In this document: in pieces, positions 8,114 to 15,945 of the stretch
Layout: each line of letters begins with the position of its first letter
How positions within the stretch are numbered: the first letter of the stretch is position 1
NCBI GenBank assembly: GCA_937888775.1
Contig: CALAQT010000357.1
Coordinates: 1-40,606 of the forward strand
Direction: 5' to 3'
From: an uncultured Actinomycetes bacterium
GTDB taxonomy: Bacteria > Actinomycetota > Thermoleophilia > Solirubrobacterales > Solirubrobacteraceae
DNA length: 40,606 nucleotides
The notes under the pieces: model-generated
Databases searched by the model: none
What the model was told of the DNA's origin: nothing
What the model saw: the letters and a program-made list of their open reading frames with translations, nothing else
Made by a program: the position numbers and the translations under genes

Positions 8114-8974
8114 CTAGGACTCGTCGGCCAGCGTCTCGGAGATGATCGCCAGCAGCACGCCGTCGCCGCGCATCAGCGCCGTTCTGGTCTGGGCGTCCAT
8201 CGCGAAGCTGCGGTGCACGGTGGCCAGCTTCTCGACGGCCTGGGTCCAGTAGTCGCCGATCTTCATCTGGTCGCTTCGCAGCACCCCAAAGTAGTCGTCG
8301 TAGTCGGCCAGCGCCTGGTCGCTGTGCACGACGGTGTCGACGTAGTGCGCCGGATCGAAGGCGTCGCGCTCACGGCGCAGCCGGGAGAGCTTCTCGCGCA
8401 GCAGCGAGCTGCCCGGGTGCAGGGTCACGACCACGTCGGCGTGGTGGCGTTGCCAGTAGCCGGCCGCCTCGCTCACACCAGCCAGCTCATCGACGTACTC
8501 ACCGGCCGGCTCGCGCAACGCGATGTCCATGCGGGCCCGAGCCGCCATCATGGCCAGAAAATCGCGCGACATGTCGCCGCTGAAGTCGTCACGCTCGGCC
8601 GCCATCGACGGGCGCAGGCATGGGTCATAGCGCACGGGATCGAACGCGGCGCAGTAATGCAGCATCGCCGCGCTGCCCCGAATCAGCGTCGCCACACGCG
8701 CGAGCCAGTGCCGGACGGCCGCCGCGTCGCCGGCGCCGACCGCGCCGATGACCTCTTCGCAGGCCACGGTCGTGGCCTCCCAGTACAGGAACTCGACATG
8801 GTGGCCGGTGCAGAAGTGAAACCACGCCGCGCCGTCGCCGATCTCGGCGAGGTCCAGGAAGCGACTCGCGTACGGTTGCTGCCACGGCGGCCGCTCGTCG
8901 GCTCGTGCCTCTCGCACCGCCAGCGTCCGCGGGATCCGCGAGTCCACGGGGAGCATGATCTCGGTCGGAAGCAT
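8114..8974 (-). CDS. Possible heme-dependent aromatic hydroxylase of the tryptophan dioxygenase-like superfamily
   Basis: 286 residues from the ATG at 8974, preceded by a purine-rich GAGGCGGGGGCGGAC; an in-frame GTG at 9016 is the alternative. The protein looks all-helical, with WFHFCTGHHVEFLYWEAT near the N terminus, then RGSAAMLHYCAAFDP, LRPSMAAERDDFSG and WQRHHADVVVTLHPGSS. This arrangement resembles the LmbB2/Orf13/TyrH-type tyrosine hydroxylases as I remember them, which bind heme through a His in the C-terminal half; the HH pair or the following H in TLHPG would be candidates. I cannot confirm it by alignment. It is divergent from an EamA exporter, and a TDO-family gene lies less than 2 kb away. 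It could instead be an uncharacterised helical protein. Confidence 0.5.
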   Translation of the reverse strand: MLPTEIMLPVDSRIPRTLAVREARADERPPWQQPYASRFLDLAEIGDGAAWFHFCTGHHVEFLYWEATTVACEEVIGAVGAGDAAAVRHWLARVATLIRGSAAMLHYCAAFDPVRYDPCLRPSMAAERDDFSGDMSRDFLAMMAARARMDIALREPAGEYVDELAGVSEAAGYWQRHHADVVVTLHPGSSLLREKLSRLRRERDAFDPAHYVDTVVHSDQALADYDDYFGVLRSDQMKIGDYWTQAVEKLATVHRSFAMDAQTRTALMRGDGVLLAIISETLADES

Positions 8975-9054
8975 GTCCGCCCCCGCCTCGCCGCTAGGGT
9001 GCTTCCCCGATTGCACGCGCGAAACCCTACCGGCTGCCCTCGTGAGGACCCATC

Positions 9055-9996
9055 GTGCCCGCCGGCAAGCGACTGATCACGACCAGCGAGGGCACAATGC
9101 GGGCGCCCTTCGGTACTTCGGAGTGGCTGCTCCTGCTGACCACAGCCCTGATGTGGGGCTCGTCCTACCTGTTGATCGCGATCGCTCTGGAGGGTCTGCG
9201 CCCACTGGCGGTGGCGTTCCTGCGGGTGGCGCTCGGCCTTGCCGTGGTGTCGTGCCTGCCCTCCGCGCGTCGCCGATCGGTTGATCGCTCAGATCGCCTG
9301 CGCCTGGCCGCGCTGGGAGTTCTGTGGCTGGCGCTCCCGCTCGCCCTGTATCCGATTGCCCAGCGCCACCTCAGCTCCTCGGCCGCCGGGATGATCACCG
9401 GGTCCCAGCCGCTGATGGCGGCCGCGATCGCCGCCGCTCTGCTGCGACGCCGCCCGCTAGCACTGGCCGGCGCGGGGTTGGCGGTCGGGTTCGCCGGCGT
9501 CGTGCTCGTGGTCTCCGCGTCGGCCACCGGAGGCGCTGCGGACAGCGGCTACGCGTCGGCGCTGATCCTGATCGCGGTCGCCTGCTACGCCCTGGCCACC
9601 AATCTGGCGGTGCCCATGCAGCAGCGCTACGGCGCATTTGTGGTCATCCGAGGGGCACTGCTGGTCGCCTTCGTGCTGCTGGCGATCCCAGGCGTCATCG
9701 CCCTGAGCCTGAGCGCGCCGACGCTCGGCAGCCTCGCCGCGATGGTTCCGCTGGGAGCGCTGTGCACCGGAGCTGGATATGTGACGTTCACGACGCTGGT
9801 GGGACGGGCCGGGGCGACCCGGGGGGCGGTGGCGATCTACCTCGTCCCGGTCGTGGCGATCGCCCTCGGCGTTCTGTTTCGCGGCGAGCATCCCGGGGTC
9901 GCCGCGCTGGGCGGCGCGGTGCTGGTGACCCTCGGGGCGCTGCTGGTCGGTAGAAGCCGCCCGTCAGCGCCTGCGGTGCCTAAAGCACCGGCTTGA
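9055..9996 (+). CDS. EamA/DMT-family transporter
   Basis: 313 residues, ten predicted membrane helices in two EamA repeats. The start of repeat one reads LLTTALMWGSSYLLIAIAL, and the end of repeat two includes LVPVVAIALGVLFRGEH. These proteins export or import small metabolites such as amino acids and nucleosides; the substrate is not predictable here. The GTG at 9055 has GAGGA about 7 nt upstream. An ATG at 9097, closer to the first helix, is also possible. The last 17 bp overlap the convergent SDR gene. The divergent neighbour may be an aromatic amino-acid hydroxylase, which would suit export of its product, but this is speculative. Confidence 0.88.
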   Translation: MPAGKRLITTSEGTMRAPFGTSEWLLLLTTALMWGSSYLLIAIALEGLRPLAVAFLRVALGLAVVSCLPSARRRSVDRSDRLRLAALGVLWLALPLALYPIAQRHLSSSAAGMITGSQPLMAAAIAAALLRRRPLALAGAGLAVGFAGVVLVVSASATGGAADSGYASALILIAVACYALATNLAVPMQQRYGAFVVIRGALLVAFVLLAIPGVIALSLSAPTLGSLAAMVPLGALCTGAGYVTFTTLVGRAGATRGAVAIYLVPVVAIALGVLFRGEHPGVAALGGAVLVTLGALLVGRSRPSAPAVPKAPA

Positions 9997-10747
9997 CGCC
10001 CCAGCCGCCGTCGACCGCCAGCTCGGCTCCGGTGATGAAGCCGGCGGCGTCGGAGCACAGGAAGAGCACCGCATTGGCGAAGTCCTCCGGCGTTCCGACG
10101 CGCCCGATCGCGGTCAGCGAAGCGACCTTCTCCTCCGGGATTCCGAAGGCCTTCCACGCGGACAGTGCCATCTCCGAGCGGATATGTGCGCCGACGATCC
10201 AGTTGACGCGCACGCCGTGCGGTCCGCCTTCGTTGACCGCCGTCCGGCTCAGGCCGGCGATTCCGGCCTTGACCGCACTGTAGGCGCCGTTCGTCGGCAC
10301 CCCGAACAGCGTTCCCGAGCGCGAGCTCGCGTTGACGATCGCGCCGCCGCCCGTTCGCACCATGGCGGCCATCTCGTACTTGACGCACAGGAAGGCGCCG
10401 CGCAGGCTGGTGGTCAGGACCTGGTCGAAGTCCGCGCTGGGGAGATCCACGAGCGCCCCGGTCAGCTCGTGGGTGGCCGCGTTGAATGCGCAGTCAAGCG
10501 ACCCGTAGCGTTGAAGCGTGCCGGCCACGAGCGCCTCGACCTGCTCCTCCTCGCAGACGTCGGCGCGGATGTAGGTGGCTTCGCCGCCCGCCGCGACGAT
10601 CCTGCGCGCCACCTGCTCGCCGCGGTCCGCTCGGCGGCCCGCCACCACAACCTTGGCTCTGAGGCGCCCAAAGCCTTCGGCCGTTGCCTGGCCGATACCG
10701 GACGTCCCGCCAACCACGAGCGCCACCTTGTCTTCGAACGAGATCAC
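9980..10747 (-). CDS. Short-chain dehydrogenase/reductase (SDR)
   Basis: 255 residues, classical SDR length. The cofactor loop is GGTSGIGQATAEGF (residues about 13-26), followed by VVVAGRRADRGEQVA, where the Arg after Gly favours NADP(H). NAAT replaces the usual NNAG. The catalytic Ser is in VNASSRSG and the Tyr/Lys pair in AYSAVKAG. The end GFITGAELAVDGGW is typical. The start is taken as the GTG at 10747, preceded by GAGGAGAGG. The open frame continues upstream into kynA but without signals. It is on the same strand as the kynA operon, 50 bp downstream, so it may be its last gene. The substrate is unknown. Confidence 0.92.
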   Translation of the reverse strand: MISFEDKVALVVGGTSGIGQATAEGFGRLRAKVVVAGRRADRGEQVARRIVAAGGEATYIRADVCEEEQVEALVAGTLQRYGSLDCAFNAATHELTGALVDLPSADFDQVLTTSLRGAFLCVKYEMAAMVRTGGGAIVNASSRSGTLFGVPTNGAYSAVKAGIAGLSRTAVNEGGPHGVRVNWIVGAHIRSEMALSAWKAFGIPEEKVASLTAIGRVGTPEDFANAVLFLCSDAAGFITGAELAVDGGWGVKPVL

Positions 10748-10797
10748 GTGTTTCGCCTCTCCTCGACAGTTGTGTCGGCGTAACCTATGCGACCGAC

Positions 10798-11514
10798 TCA
10801 GCCCTCGCCAGCCGCTCGCTCGGCGTCGAACAGCTCCACCAGACGGCTGCGAGCCTCCCATAGCTTGGGCAGCTGTCGCTGGGCGACGAGCTTGCCGAGG
10901 GCCTGCACCGGGGTTCCCTGGATCCCGATCGTCTCCTCACCGATCGCGCGCGCAACGATGCTGTAGTGCCGAAAACGCCAGGTCGAGATCCGCTCGTCCC
11001 AGTCGGTCAGCGCCTCGGCCAGCTCGTGCAGCCGCTCGAGCTCGCGCGGGCGGCGGTAGAGCTCGGTGAGCTCCACGCCGGCGCGCGTGAGCGCGCGGTC
11101 AAACGCGCCACTGATCCGCTGGGTCACGCGCGAAACCTGGCGGAAGCCGGGTGAGTCAAACCCGCTGCCGTGGCCGAGCGCGACCCGGATCTGGTGGTAA
11201 TCCCATGGGTCAAGCTGGTCCAGCATGTCGAGCTGGGCGGTGACGAACTGCAGGCACAGGACCCCCCGGCGCAGCAGCCGCAGCGCGGCGCCGAGCTGGT
11301 CTGAGTCGATCAGGGCGGTCGCCTCCTGCACCTCGGTCGTCGCGAGCTTCAGCCACAGCTCGGATGCCTGATGGACGGTCTGGAACAGCAGCTCGTCGCG
11401 GTGGACCTGCTCGGCCGGCGTCCTTTGCAGCGACAGCAGCTCGTCGGTGCGCAGGTAGCGCTCGTAGTCGCTGGCGCCGTCGCCGGGCAGCACCGGAGCG
11501 TTTGGCTCGCTCAT
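10798..11514 (-). CDS. kynA: Tryptophan 2,3-dioxygenase family protein
   Basis: 238 residues. TDO opens the indole ring of tryptophan to N-formylkynurenine, the first step of the kynurenine pathway. Active-site positions are present: FQTVHQASELWLKL (Phe44, His48), WDYHQIR (Tyr106, Arg110) with GSGFDSPGFR, and the heme ligand in WRFRHYSIVARAIG (His183). The usual C-terminal substrate loop GTGGS/T is not seen; IQGTPVQAL stands in its place, and the C-terminal part is short. Tryptophan specificity is therefore less certain than family membership. The ATG overlaps the stop of the upstream dehydratase (ATGA at 11511-11514), so translation is coupled. No kynurenine formamidase or kynureninase is seen nearby. 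Confidence 0.88.
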   Translation of the reverse strand: MSEPNAPVLPGDGASDYERYLRTDELLSLQRTPAEQVHRDELLFQTVHQASELWLKLATTEVQEATALIDSDQLGAALRLLRRGVLCLQFVTAQLDMLDQLDPWDYHQIRVALGHGSGFDSPGFRQVSRVTQRISGAFDRALTRAGVELTELYRRPRELERLHELAEALTDWDERISTWRFRHYSIVARAIGEETIGIQGTPVQALGKLVAQRQLPKLWEARSRLVELFDAERAAGEG

Positions 11515-12485
11515 CCCTCGCCTCCTTGTGGATCCTCCCCTTCGCGGGGAGCGGTCAGGATCTCGGCCAGCTTACCCGGGTTGATGTTGCCCCCTGAGAC
11601 GATGCACACGACCTTGCCCCCGCCCGCCCTGCCGGCCAGCGCGGCGGCCAGCGCCAGCGCGCCGGCGCCCTCGGCGATCACCCGCACGCGCTCGGCCAGC
11701 GTCCTGACCGCCGCCGCGGTGTCGGCGATCGAGACCGAGAAGGCGCCGTCCACCAGCGGCGAGACCAGCGGCCACATCTGATCGAGCACGCGGCGGCTGC
11801 CCGAGCCGTCGACGAACGAAGGCTCGTAGGCCACTTCGGTCGGCTCGCCGGCGGCCAGCGCCGCCGCGAATGCCGCACCGGTCTCGGGCTCGGCGGTGTA
11901 GATCTTGGTGTCAGGCGCCAGCGCCCGCAGCGCGCTGGCGATCCCGACGGTCAGTCCGCCACCGCCGAACGGGATCACGACCGCGTCGGGTCGGGGCAGG
12001 TCCTCGAGGATCTCCAGTCCGATCGTTCCATTGCCGGCCATCACGCCGCGGTCGGCGACCGGGTGCACGAACAGCCCGTGCTCGCCGTCGATCCGGCTGG
12101 TCACGATCGCCTCCCACCACTGCTCGTAGGGGATTGGCAGCACCCTTCCGCCGAGTCGCCGGATCGCGGCGATTTTTGCTTGCGGGGCGTGCTCGGGGAC
12201 GGCGATGGTGGCCTCCAGGCCGAGCTCTCGCGCCACCCAGGCCACGCCCTGGGCCATGTTGCCCGCGCTGGCAGTCAGCAGCCCGGCGGCCCGAGCATCG
12301 GCCGGCGCGCTGCGGATCGCGTTGGCAGCGCCGCGGATCTTGAACGAGTTGATCGGTTGCAGGGTCTCGAGCTTCAGGTAGATCTCGGCCGGCGCTTCGT
12401 CGAGGCGCAGGCGAATCAGCGGCGTGCGGACGGCGACGTCGGCGATCCGCTCACGCGCGGCCCGGATCTCGGCCAGCCCGATCAC
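11511..12485 (-). CDS. Threonine dehydratase-like PLP enzyme (EutB-like candidate)
   Basis: 324 residues, fold type II PLP enzyme. The Schiff-base lysine is in INSFKIRGA (about residue 48), the glycine-rich phosphate loop is IPFGGGGL, and the SGGN near the C terminus (VCIVSGGNINPG) places the pyridine-nitrogen contact. There is no ACT regulatory domain, so it resembles catabolic threonine/serine dehydratases or the hydroxyectoine dehydratase EutB. Its neighbour is an ornithine cyclodeaminase-like gene, the same partner as in eutBC. The GTG start at 12485 overlaps the TGA of a 10-codon mini-ORF created by a 29-bp duplication (see 12475-12532). It overlaps kynA downstream by 4 bp. Confidence 0.88.
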   Translation of the reverse strand: MIGLAEIRAARERIADVAVRTPLIRLRLDEAPAEIYLKLETLQPINSFKIRGAANAIRSAPADARAAGLLTASAGNMAQGVAWVARELGLEATIAVPEHAPQAKIAAIRRLGGRVLPIPYEQWWEAIVTSRIDGEHGLFVHPVADRGVMAGNGTIGLEILEDLPRPDAVVIPFGGGGLTVGIASALRALAPDTKIYTAEPETGAAFAAALAAGEPTEVAYEPSFVDGSGSRRVLDQMWPLVSPLVDGAFSVSIADTAAAVRTLAERVRVIAEGAGALALAAALAGRAGGGKVVCIVSGGNINPGKLAEILTAPREGEDPQGGEG

Positions 12486-12532
12486 AGCGTCACCTCGGTC
12501 CCCAGCCCGATCACAGCGTCACCTCGATCCCC
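12475..12532 (-). repeat. 29-bp tandem duplication at the cyclodeaminase/dehydratase junction
   Basis: Two 29-bp units at 12475-12503 and 12504-12532 differ at one base. Each contains GTGACGCTGTGATCGGG on the minus strand, that is, the cyclodeaminase stop overlapping a GTG start. Because 29 = 3n+2, the first GTG (12514) opens an ORF MIGLGTEVTL whose TGA (12484-12482) again overlaps the GTG of the dehydratase (12485). The duplication thus inserts a mini-ORF while keeping GTGA coupling on both sides. Confidence 0.9.
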
Positions 12533-13530
12533 AGCCCGAGCTCACGCGCCGTCCTGACCGCCAGCTGCGCGGCGGCCAGGTCCTCCACCGCCAGCCCCAG
12601 CGAGCGAAACAGCGTCAGCTCGCCGTCATCGGCCCGACCCGGGAGCAGGCCGGCCAGCACCTCGCCGAGCTCGCCGCGGATGTGCGCCTCGCCGGCGATC
12701 GCGCCCTGCGCGACGGCCAGGATGTACTCGCCCGCCTCATGGGCGAGCGATTCACGGCTATCGCAGTAGAGCGCGCTGGCCGCCACCGTCTCCACGTCAA
12801 GCTCGCGGGCGGCCGGCAGGCTGGCGCCGACGGCGTTGACGTGCGCGCCGGGGGCGAGCCATTCACGAGACAGCACGGGCTCACGCGAATTGGTAACCAC
12901 CACGACCACGTCGGCGCCGCGGACCGCCTCGTGCGCGCTCGCGGCGACCGTCACCGGCGGACCGCCGGCCGGGGCGCCTTCGGCCAGGGCGCGCGCGTGG
13001 CGCTCGGTCGGCGCGTACACCCGCACGCTCTCGAACTCGCGCACGCTCAGCAGCGCGTCGAGGTGCGCCTTGCCCTGAACGCCGGCACCGAGGATCGCCA
13101 GCACCCGCGCGTCGGCGCGGGCCAGTGTGCGGGTGGCCACCGCGGTCACGGCGGCGGTGCGGACCTGGGTCAGCGCCGAGCCGTCGAGGATCGCGGTCGG
13201 CACGCCGCTCTCGCCGTCGAACAGGGTCACCGTCCCCTGGTGGGCGTCCAATCCGCGCTTGGGGTTGGCCGGGATGATGTTGACCGCCTTGAGTGCGAAC
13301 ACGGCGCCGGCGGGTGCGGGACCGGCGCCGGCCCGAGCGGGGTCGCAGCCGCGCCAGGCCGGCATCAGACCCATGACCCCGGCCGCGCCGGGTGCGGCCA
13401 TCACCGAGCGCAGCGGCATGTAGGCCTCACCGCGGGCGTGTGCGCTCAGCACCTCGGCCATCGCCTGCTCCAGGGCGTCGAGCGCCAGGGCGCCCAGCAC
13501 CTCTTCGTGTCTGAGGATCAGCACGTCCAT
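12511..13530 (-). CDS. Ornithine cyclodeaminase/mu-crystallin family protein (EutC-like candidate)
   Basis: 339 residues. The family uses NAD(P) to deaminate or reduce imino/amino acids. The Rossmann segment is VLAILGAGVQGKAHLDALLS, preceded by the family stretch LDGSALTQVRTAAVTAVAT. KAVNIIPANPKRGLDAHQGT carries the substrate-side Lys and Asn, and GASLPAARELD is in the expected place. A Gly/Ala/Pro-rich insertion (about residues 61-75) is unusual. The ATG at 13530 overlaps the upstream aldo/keto reductase by 13 bp. Downstream it is joined to the dehydratase through the 29-bp duplication. The substrate (ornithine, proline-like or a hydroxyectoine intermediate) cannot be decided. Confidence 0.88.
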   Translation of the reverse strand: MDVLILRHEEVLGALALDALEQAMAEVLSAHARGEAYMPLRSVMAAPGAAGVMGLMPAWRGCDPARAGAGPAPAGAVFALKAVNIIPANPKRGLDAHQGTVTLFDGESGVPTAILDGSALTQVRTAAVTAVATRTLARADARVLAILGAGVQGKAHLDALLSVREFESVRVYAPTERHARALAEGAPAGGPPVTVAASAHEAVRGADVVVVVTNSREPVLSREWLAPGAHVNAVGASLPAARELDVETVAASALYCDSRESLAHEAGEYILAVAQGAIAGEAHIRGELGEVLAGLLPGRADDGELTLFRSLGLAVEDLAAAQLAVRTARELGLGIEVTL

Positions 13531-14522
13531 CGGCTGAACACGGCTTTGAGCTCGGCGCGCTCGTCGGGGCTCAGCGGCGACTCCAGCGCTTCGCGCAGCG
13601 GCGACAGATGCTCGGGCCGCGCTGGGCCGAGCACCAGCTGGGTTACCCGGTCGTCGGACAGCAGCCAGGCCAGCGCGACGGCGGCCATCGTGCGGCCACG
13701 GGTCCGGGCGAAGGTCTCCAGCGCCTCCAGCGCGTCGAAGGTGTGGTCGGCCACCAGCGCCCGGTAAGGCTCCGGTCGCTGGGTCATGCGCGAGTGCGCC
13801 GGAAACGGCTCGTCACGGCGGTACTTGCCGGTCAGCCAGCCGCCCGCCAGCGGCCCGAAGGCCAGGTAGGCGATCCCCTGCTCGTCGCACAGCGGCAGTA
13901 CCTCAGCTTCGTCGGCACGTTCCAGCAGCGAGTAGGCGTTCTGCAGCGCCCGCGGCGCGGCCATCGACAGCGCCAGCGCCAGCTGCTGGGCGTCGAAGTT
14001 GCTGGCGCCATAGGCCTTCAGCTTGCCGGCCGCGGCCAGTGACTCAAACGCCCCGAACGTCTCCCCCAGCGGCACCCGGGAATCGAACTCGTGGGCCAGG
14101 TAGAGCTCGATGCAATCCACGCCGAGACGCTGCAGGCTGGAATCAAGCTGGCGGCGGATCCGGTCGGGAGCCAGCCCGCGGTCGGCGCCGGCGTGCATCG
14201 GGTTGTAGGTCTTCGTGGTCAGCGTCGGTCGGTATCCCCGCGAGCCGATCCAGCGGCCGATCATCTCCTCGCTGTGGCCGCCACCGTAGGCGTCGGCGGT
14301 GTCGAAGTGGGTGATCCCCAGCTCCCAGGCCGCGTCCATCAGCTCGAGCGCCTGCTGGTCGTCGAGCCCGTGGCCGAAGAACTCCGGTGCCGAGCCGATC
14401 CCCCCGAAGTTGCCACAGCCCAGCGCGATCCGCGGGATCGCTAGACCCGAGCGTCCCAGGCTGCGGGACGCAATCTCCAGCGACGCGGTCATGGCACCGA
14501 GGGGACCGCGATCGTGGCTCAT
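13518..14522 (-). CDS. Aldo/keto reductase
   Basis: 334 residues from the ATG at 14522; a second ATG at 14492, just before the conserved region, is an alternative. The catalytic tetrad is visible: Asp and Tyr in HFDTADAYGGGHSE, Lys in LTTKTYNP, and His in ELYLAHEFDS. NADPH-binding residues are expected near LVLGPARPEHL. The TIM-barrel layout and length fit AKR subfamilies acting on small aldehydes. It is the first gene of the operon that ends in kynA. A TTTGATCAAA palindrome lies 8 bp upstream of the start. The physiological substrate is unknown. Confidence 0.9.
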   Translation of the reverse strand: MSHDRGPLGAMTASLEIASRSLGRSGLAIPRIALGCGNFGGIGSAPEFFGHGLDDQQALELMDAAWELGITHFDTADAYGGGHSEEMIGRWIGSRGYRPTLTTKTYNPMHAGADRGLAPDRIRRQLDSSLQRLGVDCIELYLAHEFDSRVPLGETFGAFESLAAAGKLKAYGASNFDAQQLALALSMAAPRALQNAYSLLERADEAEVLPLCDEQGIAYLAFGPLAGGWLTGKYRRDEPFPAHSRMTQRPEPYRALVADHTFDALEALETFARTRGRTMAAVALAWLLSDDRVTQLVLGPARPEHLSPLREALESPLSPDERAELKAVFSRWTC

Positions 14523-14530
14523 CTCGCTAT

Positions 14531-14541
14531 TTGATCAAACC
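14531..14541. promoter_or_regulatory. TTGATCAAACC motif upstream of the aldo/keto reductase-kynA operon
   Basis: Part of the 10-bp perfect palindrome TTTGATCAAA (14530-14539), about 8 bp before the start codon. The same 11-mer occurs at 6757-6767 in another promoter region. It could be a repressor site; no regulator gene is adjacent. Confidence 0.25.
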
Positions 14542-14596
14542 CGGCTGACGCCCGTCGGCCTGGCGACAGTATTGCCGGCCGGCCCGGACGCAGCAA

Positions 14597-14626
14597 CGCT
14601 CGCCCGGGTCCGGACCCGGGCGAGCG
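14597..14626 (-). terminator. 30-bp perfect palindrome, likely terminator hairpin
   Basis: Arms CGCTCGCCCGGGTCC and its exact complement meet without a spacer, so the RNA would form about a 12-bp stem with a TCCGGA-type loop. It lies 27 bp downstream of the broken secreted-protein gene (minus strand) and upstream of the aldo/keto reductase. No T-run is visible. Terminator for 14653-16395 is the likeliest role. Confidence 0.6.
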
Positions 14627-14652
14627 CCGCTAAGCGACTGAGCCAGGCGTCG

Positions 14653-15945
14653 TTAGGTCGTGCAGGTGTTGTTCTGAACCGGGCCTTCGAACTCGGGATA
14701 TCCGAGCTTGGCGATCTGGTCGCTCCCGTACTGCGCGAACTTGCCGAAGTCGTTGACTCCGCTGCCCGAGCTCACGTTGCCGAACTCGAGCGTGCAGGTA
14801 CCGCCGGAGCTGACTCGGGTCCAGTAGGGGTAGAACGCTCCGGGCGCGTTAGGCGGCGGCACCGAGCAGCCCTCGGTGCTCGTCGCACTGCAGGTCGACT
14901 CGCTGAGCGCGAGATCGGTCTGGATGAAGAACTGCGAGTACTGGTGATCCGCTGTCGTGGGCAGTGCCTCGACGAAGCTCCCGGGGAAGTTCGCTGTCGG
15001 AGCCGTTCCGGTTGGCCACTCCGGCCAGTAGGGCGATCCGTCGAAATCGAGGTCGCTGTTTTGAGCCACGTCGTCCTCGCATCCCGTGATCGTATTCGGA
15101 GCTGAATGTAGATCCCCGTGCGTGTCACCTACCGGGAAGCAGAACGCGTCGCTGAGCTCGGGACCGCCGCGGTCTGGCGCTCCGGCGCTCTCATACGGAC
15201 CGTGACAGGTGGTCCAATACGTGTCGCTGACACCAGCGAACGGAGTGAACACCGACTGATCGGTCAGGCTCGTGCATGGCTCGAAGTGACCGGTCTCATA
15301 CTCGGTGCTGATGTTCGTTTGCAGCGCCGACCAGGGAGTGATGTTGTCCTTCGCCGCAGTGTTGTACTCGGGCTGGAAGTTGAACGGCTCACCTGAGCAA
15401 CTGTCCATCGAGGTGTTCTGGAACCCGTTGGCCGCCGACGCCTGCATGTAGCCGCTCTGGCCCGTCGTCAGGTCTTTGATTACCACTTCGAACGCGTTGG
15501 TACCAGGTTCTCCCGGAACCGGAGCGTCGAACATGTGGACCGTGATCGTGTCCCCCGGGTTCATCAGCAGCGTGTCTGTGTTCGGCGTATCCGTCGCCAG
15601 GTCGGCGAATTGTGGGCTCGGCGGACCGGCGGGCACGCCGTTGGTCTGCACGAAGGCGAAGTTGACCGGTTCCTCGCACTTGGTGTTGCACTTGACGAAC
15701 CCGAGCGTGCATTCCAGGCTGTCGATCGTCAGCGCCGAGCACCAGTGACTGTTGTCGCAACTGGGGGCATCGAGGAATGGGGCAAAGCCGGGTGGGTAGA
15801 GCTGCATCTCCATGAACGCCCCGCCGCCGCCCGGATAGCTGTGGTCACAGGTGATCTTGGCCATGGGTGAGCACTGCGGAGCGTTGCTGTCACTCTCCGG
15901 CGTGCACGACCTCTGTGGATAGGAGTGCGGATCGCAGATGGCCAT
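14653..15945 (-). pseudogene. Cys-rich secreted protein of unknown function, C-terminal part after frameshift
   Basis: 430 codons open from an ATG at 15945, but this ATG is internal to a longer gene. The upstream frame ends in HWFELSQA. Removing one G there gives SQAWYSMAICDPHSYP, continuous with this frame. The protein is rich in Cys, Pro, Gly and aromatic residues (CDNSHWCSALTIDSLEC, KCNTKCEEPVNFAF), consistent with an extracellular disulfide-bonded protein. It ends normally in GPVQNNTCTT. I recall similar long secreted proteins in soil actinobacteria but cannot name a family or function. The palindrome at 14597-14626 is its likely terminator. Confidence 0.6.

Noticed and set aside
12424..13767. 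447-codon plus-strand ORF rich in Arg, His and Gln
   Set aside because: Antisense shadow of the cyclodeaminase gene, typical of high-GC DNA; no start signal or known motifs.
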